The position numbers were made by a program, and so were the translations under genes. From Nocardioides aquaticus (GTDB lineage Bacteria > Actinomycetota > Actinomycetes > Propionibacteriales > Nocardioidaceae), in contig NZ_CP075371.1 of assembly GCF_018459925.1 (NCBI RefSeq), positions 2,418,001 through 2,482,000 of the forward strand: a stretch of 64,000 nt of DNA, given 5' to 3'. This document shows, piece by piece, positions 7,575 through 16,427 of this stretch (positions within the stretch are counted from its first letter, which is position 1; each line of letters opens with the position of its first letter). The notes beneath the pieces are model-generated. The model was not told where the DNA came from. It searched no databases and saw only the letters and a list, made by a program, of their open reading frames with translations.

Positions 7575-9983
7575 ATGATGTCGCCGTCCCGGCGCCGTGG
7601 CACCCCTCCCAGCGACAGGCAGTCCATGACGATCCTCAGTGCACGCCCGCGGTGGCGTGGCAGGCCCCCCGACCCGGGGTCGACGACGGGGTCGAGCACG
7701 GGGTCGACCGCGGCGCCCCCCGGGCGCCAGGCGGAGGTCCCCGGTCTCACCGACCCCGCGCAGCCGGCACCGGCGTACGCCGCCGGAGGGCCCGCGGCGG
7801 CCGTGCCCGCGGCCCCGTCGACGTCCTCGGCGGAGTCCCCGTCGACCGGCGCGGGCCAGGCCGCAGCGGCCTGGCCACCGCGGAGCGGCCCCGGTCGGTG
7901 GGCCGTCACCGCGGCCGGTGCGCTCGGCTACCTGTTCTTCGCCTACCTCGGCCGTCTCACCGTGCCGGAGGGCGGGTCGCTGGCCCTGATCTGGCCGGCC
8001 AACGGCGTCATCGCGGTCTGGTTCGCGATGCTCGGGTGGCGACGCTCCCTGGTCGTCGACTCGGCCGTCCTCTTCGCCGCCGCCGCCGGCGTCAACCTCG
8101 CCACGGGCGCACCCTGGGCCCTCGCCCGCGACCTGGGTCTGGTCGCGGTGGCGCTCGGCCTGGTGTTCGGGGGCGTGCTCGGGCTGGTCGCACCCCGGTT
8201 GCGGGGCCCGCGCTCGGCCGCCGACGGACCGACCCTGCGGGCCGGCCGGGACGTCGCCTACGTCCTGCTCGCCGGGGTCTCGGCCTGCCTGGTCTCGGCC
8301 CTGGTGGCCGTCGAGATCACCTGGGTGCCGCTGCTGCGCGGGAGCACGGCCCCCGGGCTCGAGCTCGCCGTCCGCAACCTCGCGGGCGTCATCGCGATCG
8401 TCCCGGTGGTGCTGCTCGCCCGTGACCGCTGGCAGCAGCACCGCGCGGGACGGGGTGCGGAGGGCGGCCACGACGACCCGCGGGGCGCCGTGCGCGACAG
8501 CCCCGTCGAGGTGCTCGCCCTGTACGCCGTCACGGCGCTGGCGGTCCTGGTGGTCCTCACCACCCACGACCGGCTGTCGCTGTCGTTCCTGGTGCTGGCG
8601 ACCAGCGTCTGGGCCGGGCTGCGGCTCAGCCCGCTCGGGGCGAACGTCCACGCCGTGCTCCTCGCCAGCACGGTCGTCGTCACGGCGGTCCTCGGGCTCG
8701 GCGGCTTCGTCCCGCAGGGCGCGGCACGCGACGCCGCCTCGGTCACCCAGCTCTGGGTGGCGTTCGTGGTCGCACTGACGATGGTCCTGGCCCTGGACGC
8801 CGCCGAGCGACGTCGTCTCCACGCCGACCTCGACCTCGCCCGGTCCGGCGCCTCGGACCAGGCCGAGACCCTGACCCGGGTGCTGGGGGCGATGGCGGAG
8901 GGCGTCGTGCTGATCGGCGACGACGGGACCGTGCTGCTGCGCAACGACGCCGGCGCGAGGCTGACCGGGGGCGGCGCGGCCGCGGTCGGCACCCACGTCG
9001 ACCACCGCCGGATGAAGGTGCTGCGACCCGACGGGCAGGAGACGACCGTCGACAGCCTGCTGCGCGGCCGGGCCGCGCGGGACGCCGACGAGCCCGACGG
9101 CGTCTCGCCGCCCCGGGACCTCCTCGTGGTCCCGGCCGACGGCGGGGAGGCACGCCGCCTGGAGGTCCGGGCCAGCGCGGTCCGCGTCGGCGGCGGTCGC
9201 CCGGCCACGCTCGTCGTCTACCACGACGTGACGGCCGAGCGCCGCGAGCGCGACGGCCTGGCCTCCTTCGCCGGGGTCGTGGCGCACGACCTCGTCAGCC
9301 CCCTGAGCACGGTCTCGGGCTGGACCGAGGTGCTGGCCACCCAGGTCGCCACGATGGCCGGTGACGGCCCCGTGCCGCCGACCGCGTCGCGCGCGCTGGC
9401 CCGGATCGGGGTGGCGACCACCGGGATGCGCGACCTGATCGACGACCTGCTGACGTTCGTCACCGCGCGCGACGCCACCCTGGCCCACGACGCGGTGGAC
9501 CTCGGCGCGATCGCCGTCGAGGTCGCGGCCCGGTGGTCGGAGGAGCCGGTGGGCGGCGGCCGGCCCCGGATCGAGGTCGGGGCGCTCCCCCCGGTCGCCG
9601 GGGACGCCGGCCAGCTGCGGCAGGTCCTCGACAACCTCGTCGGGAACGCGGTCAAGTACGTCGCCCCCGGCGTGGTCCCGGTCGTCACGGTCCAGGGACG
9701 CCGCACCGAGGACGTGGTCGTCGTCGAGGTCACCGACAACGGCATCGGCATCCCCCACGACCAGCTCGACGCCGTCTTCGACTCCTTCCACCGCGCCCAC
9801 CGCGGCGACTACCGCGGCACGGGCCTCGGGCTGTCCATCGTCCGCAGCACCGTGGAGCGGCACGGCGGGACGGTCGTGGCCGACCGGGTCCCGGGCGGTG
9901 GCACCGTCTTCCGGCTGACGCTTCCCGCGGCCCCCGACGGTGTCACCCCCACAGGTGAGGGCTCCCGCGCGCACCCCGCCTGA
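7575..9983 (+). CDS. orphan MASE1-type sensor histidine kinase
   Basis: In order the product has a disordered Pro/Ala/Ser-rich head of about 100 residues, an eight-helix MASE1-like membrane sensor (starting GYLFFAYLGRLTVPEGGSLA), a PAS-like domain (VLGAMAEGVVLIGDDG), a HisKA domain with the phosphoacceptor in VVAHDLVSPLSTVSGW, and an HATPase_c domain with N box DNLVGNAVKYV, G1 DNGIGIP, F box and G2 GTGLGLSIV. ATG 7575 is preceded by GGAGG at 7556-7560 (long spacing); ATG 7626 is a possible alternative. No response regulator is adjacent, so its partner lies elsewhere. Confidence 0.85.
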   Translation: MMSPSRRRGTPPSDRQSMTILSARPRWRGRPPDPGSTTGSSTGSTAAPPGRQAEVPGLTDPAQPAPAYAAGGPAAAVPAAPSTSSAESPSTGAGQAAAAWPPRSGPGRWAVTAAGALGYLFFAYLGRLTVPEGGSLALIWPANGVIAVWFAMLGWRRSLVVDSAVLFAAAAGVNLATGAPWALARDLGLVAVALGLVFGGVLGLVAPRLRGPRSAADGPTLRAGRDVAYVLLAGVSACLVSALVAVEITWVPLLRGSTAPGLELAVRNLAGVIAIVPVVLLARDRWQQHRAGRGAEGGHDDPRGAVRDSPVEVLALYAVTALAVLVVLTTHDRLSLSFLVLATSVWAGLRLSPLGANVHAVLLASTVVVTAVLGLGGFVPQGAARDAASVTQLWVAFVVALTMVLALDAAERRRLHADLDLARSGASDQAETLTRVLGAMAEGVVLIGDDGTVLLRNDAGARLTGGGAAAVGTHVDHRRMKVLRPDGQETTVDSLLRGRAARDADEPDGVSPPRDLLVVPADGGEARRLEVRASAVRVGGGRPATLVVYHDVTAERRERDGLASFAGVVAHDLVSPLSTVSGWTEVLATQVATMAGDGPVPPTASRALARIGVATTGMRDLIDDLLTFVTARDATLAHDAVDLGAIAVEVAARWSEEPVGGGRPRIEVGALPPVAGDAGQLRQVLDNLVGNAVKYVAPGVVPVVTVQGRRTEDVVVVEVTDNGIGIPHDQLDAVFDSFHRAHRGDYRGTGLGLSIVRSTVERHGGTVVADRVPGGGTVFRLTLPAAPDGVTPTGEGSRAHPA

Positions 9984-10104
9984 CCTGGACCGCGACCGGT
10001 CCCACCTCGGGCACGCCCGGGCTCAACATGGGCCCTCGCGGTGCCGATGACTCCTGCGTCCCCCCGTCAGCGGTCCCCACCCGCCACCCCCCGCCGGAGT
10101 CCCC

Positions 10105-11532
10105 GTGAAATTGTTGCCTCCTGAGCAGCGTCTGCTCGCCGCCCGGTTCTCCTACGGGCTGACCCCGGCCCTCGCCAAGCAGGTCCGCCGAGCCGGGGGC
10201 GCGCGGTCCTGGTTCGACCGGCAGCTCGCCACCCCGGTCGGGGACCCCGCCGCCGACGAGTGCGCCGGCTGGTGGCCCCACCTGTCCTGGGACCCGGTCA
10301 AGCTGTGGCGCGACAGCAGCAGCCACGAGTTCGCCAACGACTACCAGCGCTACACGCTCGCCCGCCGGGTGCGCGCGGACCGCCAGGTCCGCGAGGTGAT
10401 GACGGAGTTCTGGGAGCAGCTGCTCAACGTCCCCACCGTCGGCGGCGAGAGCGCCTACGTCCACCGTCGCGACTACGGCGAGACGCTGCGGTCGCTGGCG
10501 TTCTCGTCGTTCGGGGAGATCCTGAGGGCCGCGGTCCTGCACCCCGCGATGCTGGTGTTCCTCGACAACGCCCGCTCCACGGCCCGGCAGCCCAACGAGA
10601 ACCTGGGCCGCGAGCTGCTGGAGCTGCACACCGTCGGGCTGGGCGCCTACACCGAGGCCGAGGTCAAGGACTCCGCCCGCATCCTCACCGGCTGGGCGGT
10701 CGACACGATCGAGGGCAACTCCAAGCCCAGCTGGTCCGCCTCCTACCGCACCGACTACCACGCGACCGGCGCGGTGTCCGTGCTCGGGTTCACCCACCCC
10801 AACCGCAGCGCCGACGGCCGTGCGATGACCGAGCTGTACCTCGCCCACCTGGCCCGGCACCCGCTCACGGCCCGCCGGCTGGCCCGCCGGCTGGCGGTCA
10901 AGTTCGTGCGCGACGACCCCTCCGAGGCGCTCGTCGCTCGGCTGGCCCAGGTCTACCTGGAGCACGACACCGCGATCGTGCCGGTCCTCCAGGCCCTGGT
11001 CGACTCCGCCGAGTTCCTCGGTTCCGCCGGCCGCAAGGTGCGCGACCCCGCCGAGGACCTGGTCGCGACGTACCGGGTCACGCGGGCCCGGATCGCCCGG
11101 CCGACCCAGCAGAAGTCGGCCGCGAACGCCATGCTCTACCAGTCCCGCCAGATGGGCCTGATGCCGCTGGGCTGGCCGCGGCCGGACGGCGCCCCGATCA
11201 CCAACGACGCGTGGTGCAACCCGGCCCGGATGCTGGCCTCCTACCGGATCCACCACGTCGTCGGCGGCGGTCACTACCCCGACGTCGACGTCACCTACCG
11301 ACGCGAGCTGGCCTGGCTGCCCCCGTTGCCCGCCACCTTCGCGCAGGTGGTGGACCACATCGCCCACCAGCTCCTGCACCGGGACGCCTCCCCGGCGCTG
11401 GTCCGGGCCTGCTGCCAGGTGATGAGCTCGACCCCCGACGAGAGGGTCACCCGTGACCACAAGCTCCTGCGCTACGGCATGCCCCGCGTGCTGCTGACCG
11501 TCCTCGACTCCCCCGACCACTTCCTCCGGTGA
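10105..11532 (+). CDS. DUF1800 family protein
   Basis: The 475-residue product contains the DUF1800 signatures: an AARFSYGLTPAL opening, EFWEQLLNV, NENLGRELLELHTVG, ARILTGW, and repeated ARRLAVKFVRDDP-type helices. The start is GTG 10105 with a GGAG just upstream. No signal peptide is evident. DUF1800 genes are usually followed, as here, by a DUF1501 gene, and the two overlap by 4 nt, so they are cotranslated and probably work as a pair. The biochemical function of the family is not established. Confidence 0.85.
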   Translation: MKLLPPEQRLLAARFSYGLTPALAKQVRRAGGARSWFDRQLATPVGDPAADECAGWWPHLSWDPVKLWRDSSSHEFANDYQRYTLARRVRADRQVREVMTEFWEQLLNVPTVGGESAYVHRRDYGETLRSLAFSSFGEILRAAVLHPAMLVFLDNARSTARQPNENLGRELLELHTVGLGAYTEAEVKDSARILTGWAVDTIEGNSKPSWSASYRTDYHATGAVSVLGFTHPNRSADGRAMTELYLAHLARHPLTARRLARRLAVKFVRDDPSEALVARLAQVYLEHDTAIVPVLQALVDSAEFLGSAGRKVRDPAEDLVATYRVTRARIARPTQQKSAANAMLYQSRQMGLMPLGWPRPDGAPITNDAWCNPARMLASYRIHHVVGGGHYPDVDVTYRRELAWLPPLPATFAQVVDHIAHQLLHRDASPALVRACCQVMSSTPDERVTRDHKLLRYGMPRVLLTVLDSPDHFLR

Positions 11533-12821
11533 CCCCCATGACGACGACCGCTTCCTTCCCCTCCACCCCCGGCGAGTGCGGCTGCCCGGAGTACGCCGGG
11601 CTCTCGCGCCGCGGCGTGCTCGGCCTCGGCGCCGGCCTGATCGGGGCCACCACCGCCACGACGATGGTCGGGGACGCCGTCCTGCAGACCGCGCGCGCCG
11701 CCAGCGGCACCGCCCGCAGCACCCTGGTCGTGCTGTCCCTGCGCGGTGCCGCGGACGGCCTGTCGATGGTGGTGCCCCACGGTGACCCCGCCTACTACCG
11801 GGCGCGACCCAAGATCGGGATCCCGGCGAACACGCTCTGGGGCAGCGACGGGTTCTTCGGGTGGCACCCGGCCCTCAGACCGCTCCAGGGCCTGTGGAAC
11901 CAGGGTCGCCTCGCCGCGGTCCAGGCCGTCGGCCTGCCCGCCCCCAACCGGTCGCACTTCTCGGCCATGGAGGAGGTCGAGGACGCCGCTCCCGGCTCGA
12001 CCACCCGGGCCGGCTGGCTGAACCGGCTGGTGGGGCTGGAGGACCGGACCACCCCGCTGCGGGCGATCAACCTCGACGCCGGCGCCCTCCCCTCGAGCCT
12101 GGTCGGCCCGACCCCTGCGATGAGCACCTCCTCGGTCGACAGCGTCGTGGTGGCGGGCGGCGTGAACCCCCGCGAGCGCGAGGCCTCGCTGCGGACGCTG
12201 TGGGGCGGCCGGGACGACGGCCTGGGCCGTGCGGCCCAGATGGCGCTGGGTGCGGTCGCCGACTTCGCCCCGGCCCGTCGTACCTCGGCGAAGCCGCTGA
12301 ACGGCGCGCGCTACCCCTCCGGCGACCTCGGCGGCGCGATGGCCACCGCGGCGCGCATCATCCGGGGCGACGTCGGCACCGAGGTGCTCACCGTCGACCA
12401 CGGCAGCTGGGACATGCACTCCGGGATGGGCAACATCGAGTCCGGTCTGATGCAGCGTAGCTGCACCGAGCTGGCCCAGTCCATCGCGGCGTTCTTCACC
12501 GACCTCGGCCCGCGGGCCGACACGGTGACCCTGGTGACGCTGACCGAGTTCGGTCGCCGCATCGTGGAGAACCCCAACCGGGGCCTGGACCACGGCTTCG
12601 GCAGCATGATGATGCTGGCCGGCGCGGGCGTGCGCGGCGGCCGGTTCTACGGCCGCTTCCCCGACCTCGGCGTCCAGGGCGACTCCGACCTCACCGTCAC
12701 CACGGACTACCGCAGCGTCCTGGCCGAGGTCGTCTCCACCCGCTTCGGCGCCAGCACGGCCTCGGTGTTCCCCGGGTTCAGCGGTCCCTCGCTGGGCGCG
12801 ATGAGCAGCATGCCGGGCTGA
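11529..12821 (+). CDS. DUF1501 family protein with Tat signal
   Basis: The 430-residue product has a twin-arginine signal (SRRGVLGLGAG at about residues 26-36, then a hydrophobic stretch ending in ARAASG), so it is probably exported folded by Tat. The mature part has LVVLSLRGAADGLSMVVPHGD, a DHGSWDMHSGM metal-site-like motif and LTEFGRR, the hallmarks of DUF1501, which belongs to the alkaline phosphatase/sulfatase fold superfamily. Start GTG 11529 overlaps the DUF1800 stop (GTGA); ATG 11538 is an alternative. The substrate is unknown. Confidence 0.86.
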   Translation: MTPMTTTASFPSTPGECGCPEYAGLSRRGVLGLGAGLIGATTATTMVGDAVLQTARAASGTARSTLVVLSLRGAADGLSMVVPHGDPAYYRARPKIGIPANTLWGSDGFFGWHPALRPLQGLWNQGRLAAVQAVGLPAPNRSHFSAMEEVEDAAPGSTTRAGWLNRLVGLEDRTTPLRAINLDAGALPSSLVGPTPAMSTSSVDSVVVAGGVNPREREASLRTLWGGRDDGLGRAAQMALGAVADFAPARRTSAKPLNGARYPSGDLGGAMATAARIIRGDVGTEVLTVDHGSWDMHSGMGNIESGLMQRSCTELAQSIAAFFTDLGPRADTVTLVTLTEFGRRIVENPNRGLDHGFGSMMMLAGAGVRGGRFYGRFPDLGVQGDSDLTVTTDYRSVLAEVVSTRFGASTASVFPGFSGPSLGAMSSMPG

Positions 12822-12827
12822 ACCGGC

Positions 12828-12860
12828 AGGGGTCAGGGGTCAGGGGTCAGGGGTCAGGGG
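12828..12860. repeat. 7-bp tandem repeat (AGGGGTC), about 4.7 copies
   Basis: AGGGGTC is repeated four times and followed by AGGGG. It lies between two convergent genes, and the stop codon of the alcohol dehydrogenase (12854-12856 on the minus strand) is inside it. Such short arrays can vary in copy number between strains. Confidence 0.85.
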
Positions 12861-13882
12861 CGGAGCATGACCTTGACCGCGCGGCGCTCGTCCATCGCGC
12901 GGTAGCCCTCGGCGACGTCGGCCAGCGGCAGGGTCAGGTCGAAGACCAGGCCCGGGTCGATCTCGCGGGAGCCGACCAGGTCGAGCAGCTGCGGCAGGTA
13001 GCGCCGCACGGGCGCCATCCCGCCGGCCAGGCCGACGTTCTTGGAGAACATCCGGCGTATGGGCAGCTCCACGCCGTGGGGCACCCCGACGAACCCGACG
13101 GTCGAGCCCGGTCGGGCCACGTCGAAGGCCGTGCGCATCGCCTGGTCGGTGCCGACGCACTCGAGCACCGCGTCGGCGCCGACGCCGCCGGTGATCTCCC
13201 GCACCGCCTCGAGCGCCTCGTCGCCGCGCCCGGCGACCACGTGGGTCGCGCCGAAGGCGCGGGCGATGTCCTGGCGGGGCTGGTGCCGCGACAGCGCGAC
13301 CACCTGCTCCGCACCCATCACCGAGGCCGCCAGCACCCCGCACAGGCCGACCGCGCCGTCGCCGACGACGACGGCCGTACCGCCCTGCGTGACGCCCGCG
13401 CTGACCGCGGCGTGCCACCCGGTCGGCATCACGTCGGACAGCGCGAGCAGCGAGGGCAGCAGCTCCTCGTCGACGTCGCCGTCGGAGGCGCCGGGCACGG
13501 CGACCAGGCTGCCGTCGGCCTGGGTGACACGGGCCAGCTCGGCCTGGCCGCTGCGGGTGACCCCGAGGTTGGTGCACGCCGACTGGACGCCGGCCCGGCA
13601 GTGCACGCAGGTGTTGTCGCAGTGGCAGAACGGCACGACCACCACGTCACCGACGCCGAACGACCGCACGTCCGCGCCGACCTCCTCGACCACGCCCACG
13701 CACTCGTGGCCGATGGTGGCGCCCTCGGTGATGTCGTTCTCGCCGCGGTAGGGCCACAGGTCGGAGCCGCAGATGCACCCGGCGAGGACCCGCACCACCG
13801 CGTCGGTGGGCAGCTCGACCGCCGCGTCGGGCACCTCGGAGAGCCGGATGTCGCGGGGGGCGTGGAGCGTGGTGGCGCGCAT
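12854..13882 (-). CDS. zinc-dependent alcohol dehydrogenase (MDR family)
   Basis: The product has about 342 residues. The catalytic zinc motif is GCICGSD with GHECVGVVEEVG, and the structural-zinc cysteines are in CHCDNTCVHCRAGVQSAC. A Rossmann motif VVVGDGAVGLCGV (G-x-G-x-x-G) binds NAD(P). The sequence fits the class with threonine- or formaldehyde-type dehydrogenases of the MDR superfamily. The start is ATG 13882; a GTG 9 nt upstream is possible. It is divergent from the HTH/MurA-like gene with a palindrome between them, so both may share a regulator. The substrate is unknown. Confidence 0.85.
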   Translation of the reverse strand: MRATTLHAPRDIRLSEVPDAAVELPTDAVVRVLAGCICGSDLWPYRGENDITEGATIGHECVGVVEEVGADVRSFGVGDVVVVPFCHCDNTCVHCRAGVQSACTNLGVTRSGQAELARVTQADGSLVAVPGASDGDVDEELLPSLLALSDVMPTGWHAAVSAGVTQGGTAVVVGDGAVGLCGVLAASVMGAEQVVALSRHQPRQDIARAFGATHVVAGRGDEALEAVREITGGVGADAVLECVGTDQAMRTAFDVARPGSTVGFVGVPHGVELPIRRMFSKNVGLAGGMAPVRRYLPQLLDLVGSREIDPGLVFDLTLPLADVAEGYRAMDERRAVKVMLRP

Positions 13883-13948
13883 GGCGACCACGATGCCACC
13901 ACCGGTGCGGGGTGACGATGCGCACCCCTGCGTGCCTCCTTGCCCTAT

Positions 13949-13960
13949 CTCACATGTGAG
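13949..13960. promoter_or_regulatory. palindromic operator candidate CTCACATGTGAG
   Basis: This perfect 12-bp palindrome lies 15 nt before the ATG of the XRE-HTH fusion gene and 66 nt before the divergent dehydrogenase gene. XRE-type proteins commonly bind short palindromes at their own promoters, so autoregulation is a reasonable inference. No binding data exist here. Confidence 0.5.
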
Positions 13961-13974
13961 TTAGCGTGGTCGGC

Positions 13975-15500
13975 ATGCCTCTCGACTACAAGGGCCGCAT
14001 CGGCAACCTGATCCGTGACGCCCGCCAGCACCGCGGGCTCACGCAGCAGCAGCTCGCCGAGCTCCTGTCCACCAGCCAGAGCGCCATCAACCGGATCGAG
14101 AAGGGTCACCAGAACCTCTCCCTGGAGATGCTCGCCCGGATCGGCGAGGCCCTGGACTCCGAGATCGTCGCCCTCGGCGGCGGCCCGGTGCACCTGCGCG
14201 TCACCGGCCCGACCACGCTCTCGGGCACGATCGCGGTGAAGACCTCGAAGAACGCCGGCGTGGCGCTGCTGTGCGCCTCCCTGCTCAACCGTGGCCGCAC
14301 CACCCTGCGCAAGGTCGCCCGGATCGAGGAGGTCAACCGGCTGCTCGAGGTGCTCTCCAGCCTCGGCGTGCAGACGCGCTGGCTCGGCGACTCCGGCGAC
14401 CTGGAGATCATCCCGCCCCACGACCTGGACCTCGAGCACATCGACGAGGCCGCGGCCCGTCGTACCCGCTCGGTGATCATGTTCCTCGGCCCGCTGCTGC
14501 ACCGCTCCGACAGCTTCGACCTGCCGTACGCCGGCGGCTGCAACCTCGGCACCCGCACCGTCGAGCCCCACATGTCGGCCCTGCGGCCCTTCGGCCTGGA
14601 GGTCAAGGCGACCGACGGGTCGTACCACGCCAGCGTCGACCGCAGGATCGAGCCGGGCCGCCCGATCGTGCTCACCGAGCGCGGCGACACCGTCACCGAG
14701 AACGCGCTGATGGCCGCCGCCCTGCACCCCGGCGAGACCGTGATCCGCAACGCCTCGTCGAACTACATGGTCCAGGACCTCTGCTTCTTCCTGCAGCGCC
14801 TCGGCGTGCAGATCGACGGCGTCGGCACCACCACGCTGCGGGTGACCGGCTGCGAGTCGATCGACGTCGACGTCGACTATTCCCCAGCGAGGACCCGATC
14901 GAGGCCATGTCGCTGCTGGCCGCCGCGATCGTGACGAGGTCCGAGATCACCATCGAGCGGTGCCCGATCGAGTTCCTGGAGATCGAGCTGGCGCTGCTGG
15001 AGGAGATGGGCTTCCTCTACGACCGCACCGAGGAGTACCCCGCCGCCAACGGCCACACGCGCCTGGTCGACCTCACCACGAAGCCGTCGGCGCTGCACGC
15101 CCCGCTGGACAAGATCCACCCGATGCCGTTCCCGGGCCTCAACATCGACAACCTGCCGTTCTTCGCCGTGATCGCGGCGGTGGCCGAGGGCCAGACCTTC
15201 CTGCACGACTGGGTCTACGAGAACCGGGCGATCTACCTGACCGACCTCAACAAGCTCGGCGGCAACGTCAAGCTGCTGGACCCGCACCGGGTGATGATCG
15301 AGGGCCCGACCAGCTTCACCGGCTCGGAGCTGGTCTGTCCGCCGGCGCTGCGGCCGGCCGTGGTGATCCTGCTGGCGATGCTGGCCTCGAAGGGCACCTC
15401 GGTGCTGCGCAGCACCTACGTCATCGCCCGCGGCTACGAGGACCTCGCCGAGCGGCTCAACCAGCTCGGCGCGAACATCGAGCCGTTCCGCGACATCTGA
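13975..15500 (+). pseudogene. XRE-HTH / MurA-like enolpyruvyl transferase fusion, one-base frameshift
   Basis: Residues about 9-60 are an XRE helix-turn-helix (RDARQHRGLTQQQLAELLST, SQSAINRIEKG). The rest is an EPT (MurA/AroA-type) barrel: TLSGTIAVKTSKNAG (MurA Lys22/Asn23 loop), GPLLHRSD, AGGCNLGTR (active-site Cys and Arg) and a C-terminal RGYEDLAERLNQLGANIEPF. The frame breaks at about 14879-14882, where TATTCCCC should read TATTTCCCC; the second frame resumes with PSEDPIEAMSLL. Repaired, the protein would have about 508 residues. The Asp305 region of MurA reads PSED instead of PTD. The gene may be disrupted, or the base may be missing from the sequence. Confidence 0.82.
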
Positions 15501-15502
15501 CG

Positions 15503-15532
15503 GGCCGGTCGCTCACCGGCCGGTCGCTCACC
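15503..15532. repeat. 15-bp direct tandem duplication
   Basis: GGCCGGTCGCTCACC occurs twice, head to tail and perfectly, between the ends of two convergent genes. The second copy contains the stop codon of the hydrolase at 15528-15530. Confidence 0.85.
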
Positions 15533-16427
15533 GGTCGAGCAGGGCGCGGGTCTCGGCGGCCACCGCCTCCGCGCCCCGCTCGCCGAGCAGCACGGTGTAG
15601 TGGTTGACGTCGTCGACCTCGGTCGCACGCAGCTGCGGGACCTGCGCGACGAGGTCGGCGGCCGCGTCCGGCGGGTAGAGCCCGTCCGGCTCGTCCATCA
15701 GCCCGCGCGGGGCGCGCAGGAACGTCACCGGCGTGCCCCGCTCGCGCAGCGCGGCGAGGCCGGCGTCGTGCCTGGGCCCGCCGGCCAGCTGCTGGATGTC
15801 GGTGGCCAGCGCCTCGACCCGCGTCGACGGGGTCAGGTGCGGCTCCTCGCCCTCCAGGTCGTGGTCGACGTAGGCCTCCACCCCCGGGCCCCACGCGCCC
15901 GAGAAGGCCGGGTGGGCGCGCCAGAAGTCGTGGTACGCAGACCGGTCGGCGAAGGTCATCGTCAGGCGCTGCGCCGCCGGACCGAGGACGTCCTCGGGCC
16001 GCGCCCCGGGCGCCGGTGCCGGCATCGGGGGCAGCGCGATGCCGCCGTCGACGAGCACCAGCGCCGCGACCCGGTCGGGCGCGAGCCCGACCAGCCGGAC
16101 GCCCACGAAGGCCCCCATCGAGTGGCCCACGACGACGACCCGGTCGAGGCCCAGCCCGTCGAGCAGCTGCTCGAGGTCGGCCGCGTGGCGGTCCAGGCCG
16201 TACGGCCCGGGCAGGACGTTGCTGCGCCCGCGGCCCCGCAGGTCCGGGGCGACCAGGCGGACCTCCGGCAGGGCGGCCGCGAGCAGCGACCACCCGGCCA
16301 GCGAGGCGGTGATCCCGTGCACCGCGAGCACCGGGGTGCCGTCCTCGGGCCCCCACTCCCCCACGGTCATCGGGCCGCCGTCGACCTCGACCGTTCGCAG
16401 CCGCGGGGCCGGCGAGCCGCTGCTCAT
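15528..16427 (-). CDS. alpha/beta-fold hydrolase
   Basis: The 299-residue product has the oxyanion segment LAVHGITASLAGW, DLRGRGRS, the nucleophile elbow VVGHSMGAFVG, and a late DVNHYTVLLG that supplies the catalytic His. No signal peptide is seen. Start ATG 16427 overlaps the stop of the 3-hydroxybutyrate dehydrogenase by 4 nt, so the two are coupled. A role in ketone-body or polyhydroxyalkanoate ester metabolism is suggested by that coupling only. Confidence 0.85.
   Translation of the reverse strand: MSSGSPAPRLRTVEVDGGPMTVGEWGPEDGTPVLAVHGITASLAGWSLLAAALPEVRLVAPDLRGRGRSNVLPGPYGLDRHAADLEQLLDGLGLDRVVVVGHSMGAFVGVRLVGLAPDRVAALVLVDGGIALPPMPAPAPGARPEDVLGPAAQRLTMTFADRSAYHDFWRAHPAFSGAWGPGVEAYVDHDLEGEEPHLTPSTRVEALATDIQQLAGGPRHDAGLAALRERGTPVTFLRAPRGLMDEPDGLYPPDAAADLVAQVPQLRATEVDDVNHYTVLLGERGAEAVAAETRALLDR

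Noticed and set aside
7488..9974. Long open frame on the minus strand under the histidine kinase gene
   Set aside because: It is a GC-rich antisense shadow: composition dominated by Arg, Gly, Asp and His with no domain, while the plus strand codes a full kinase.
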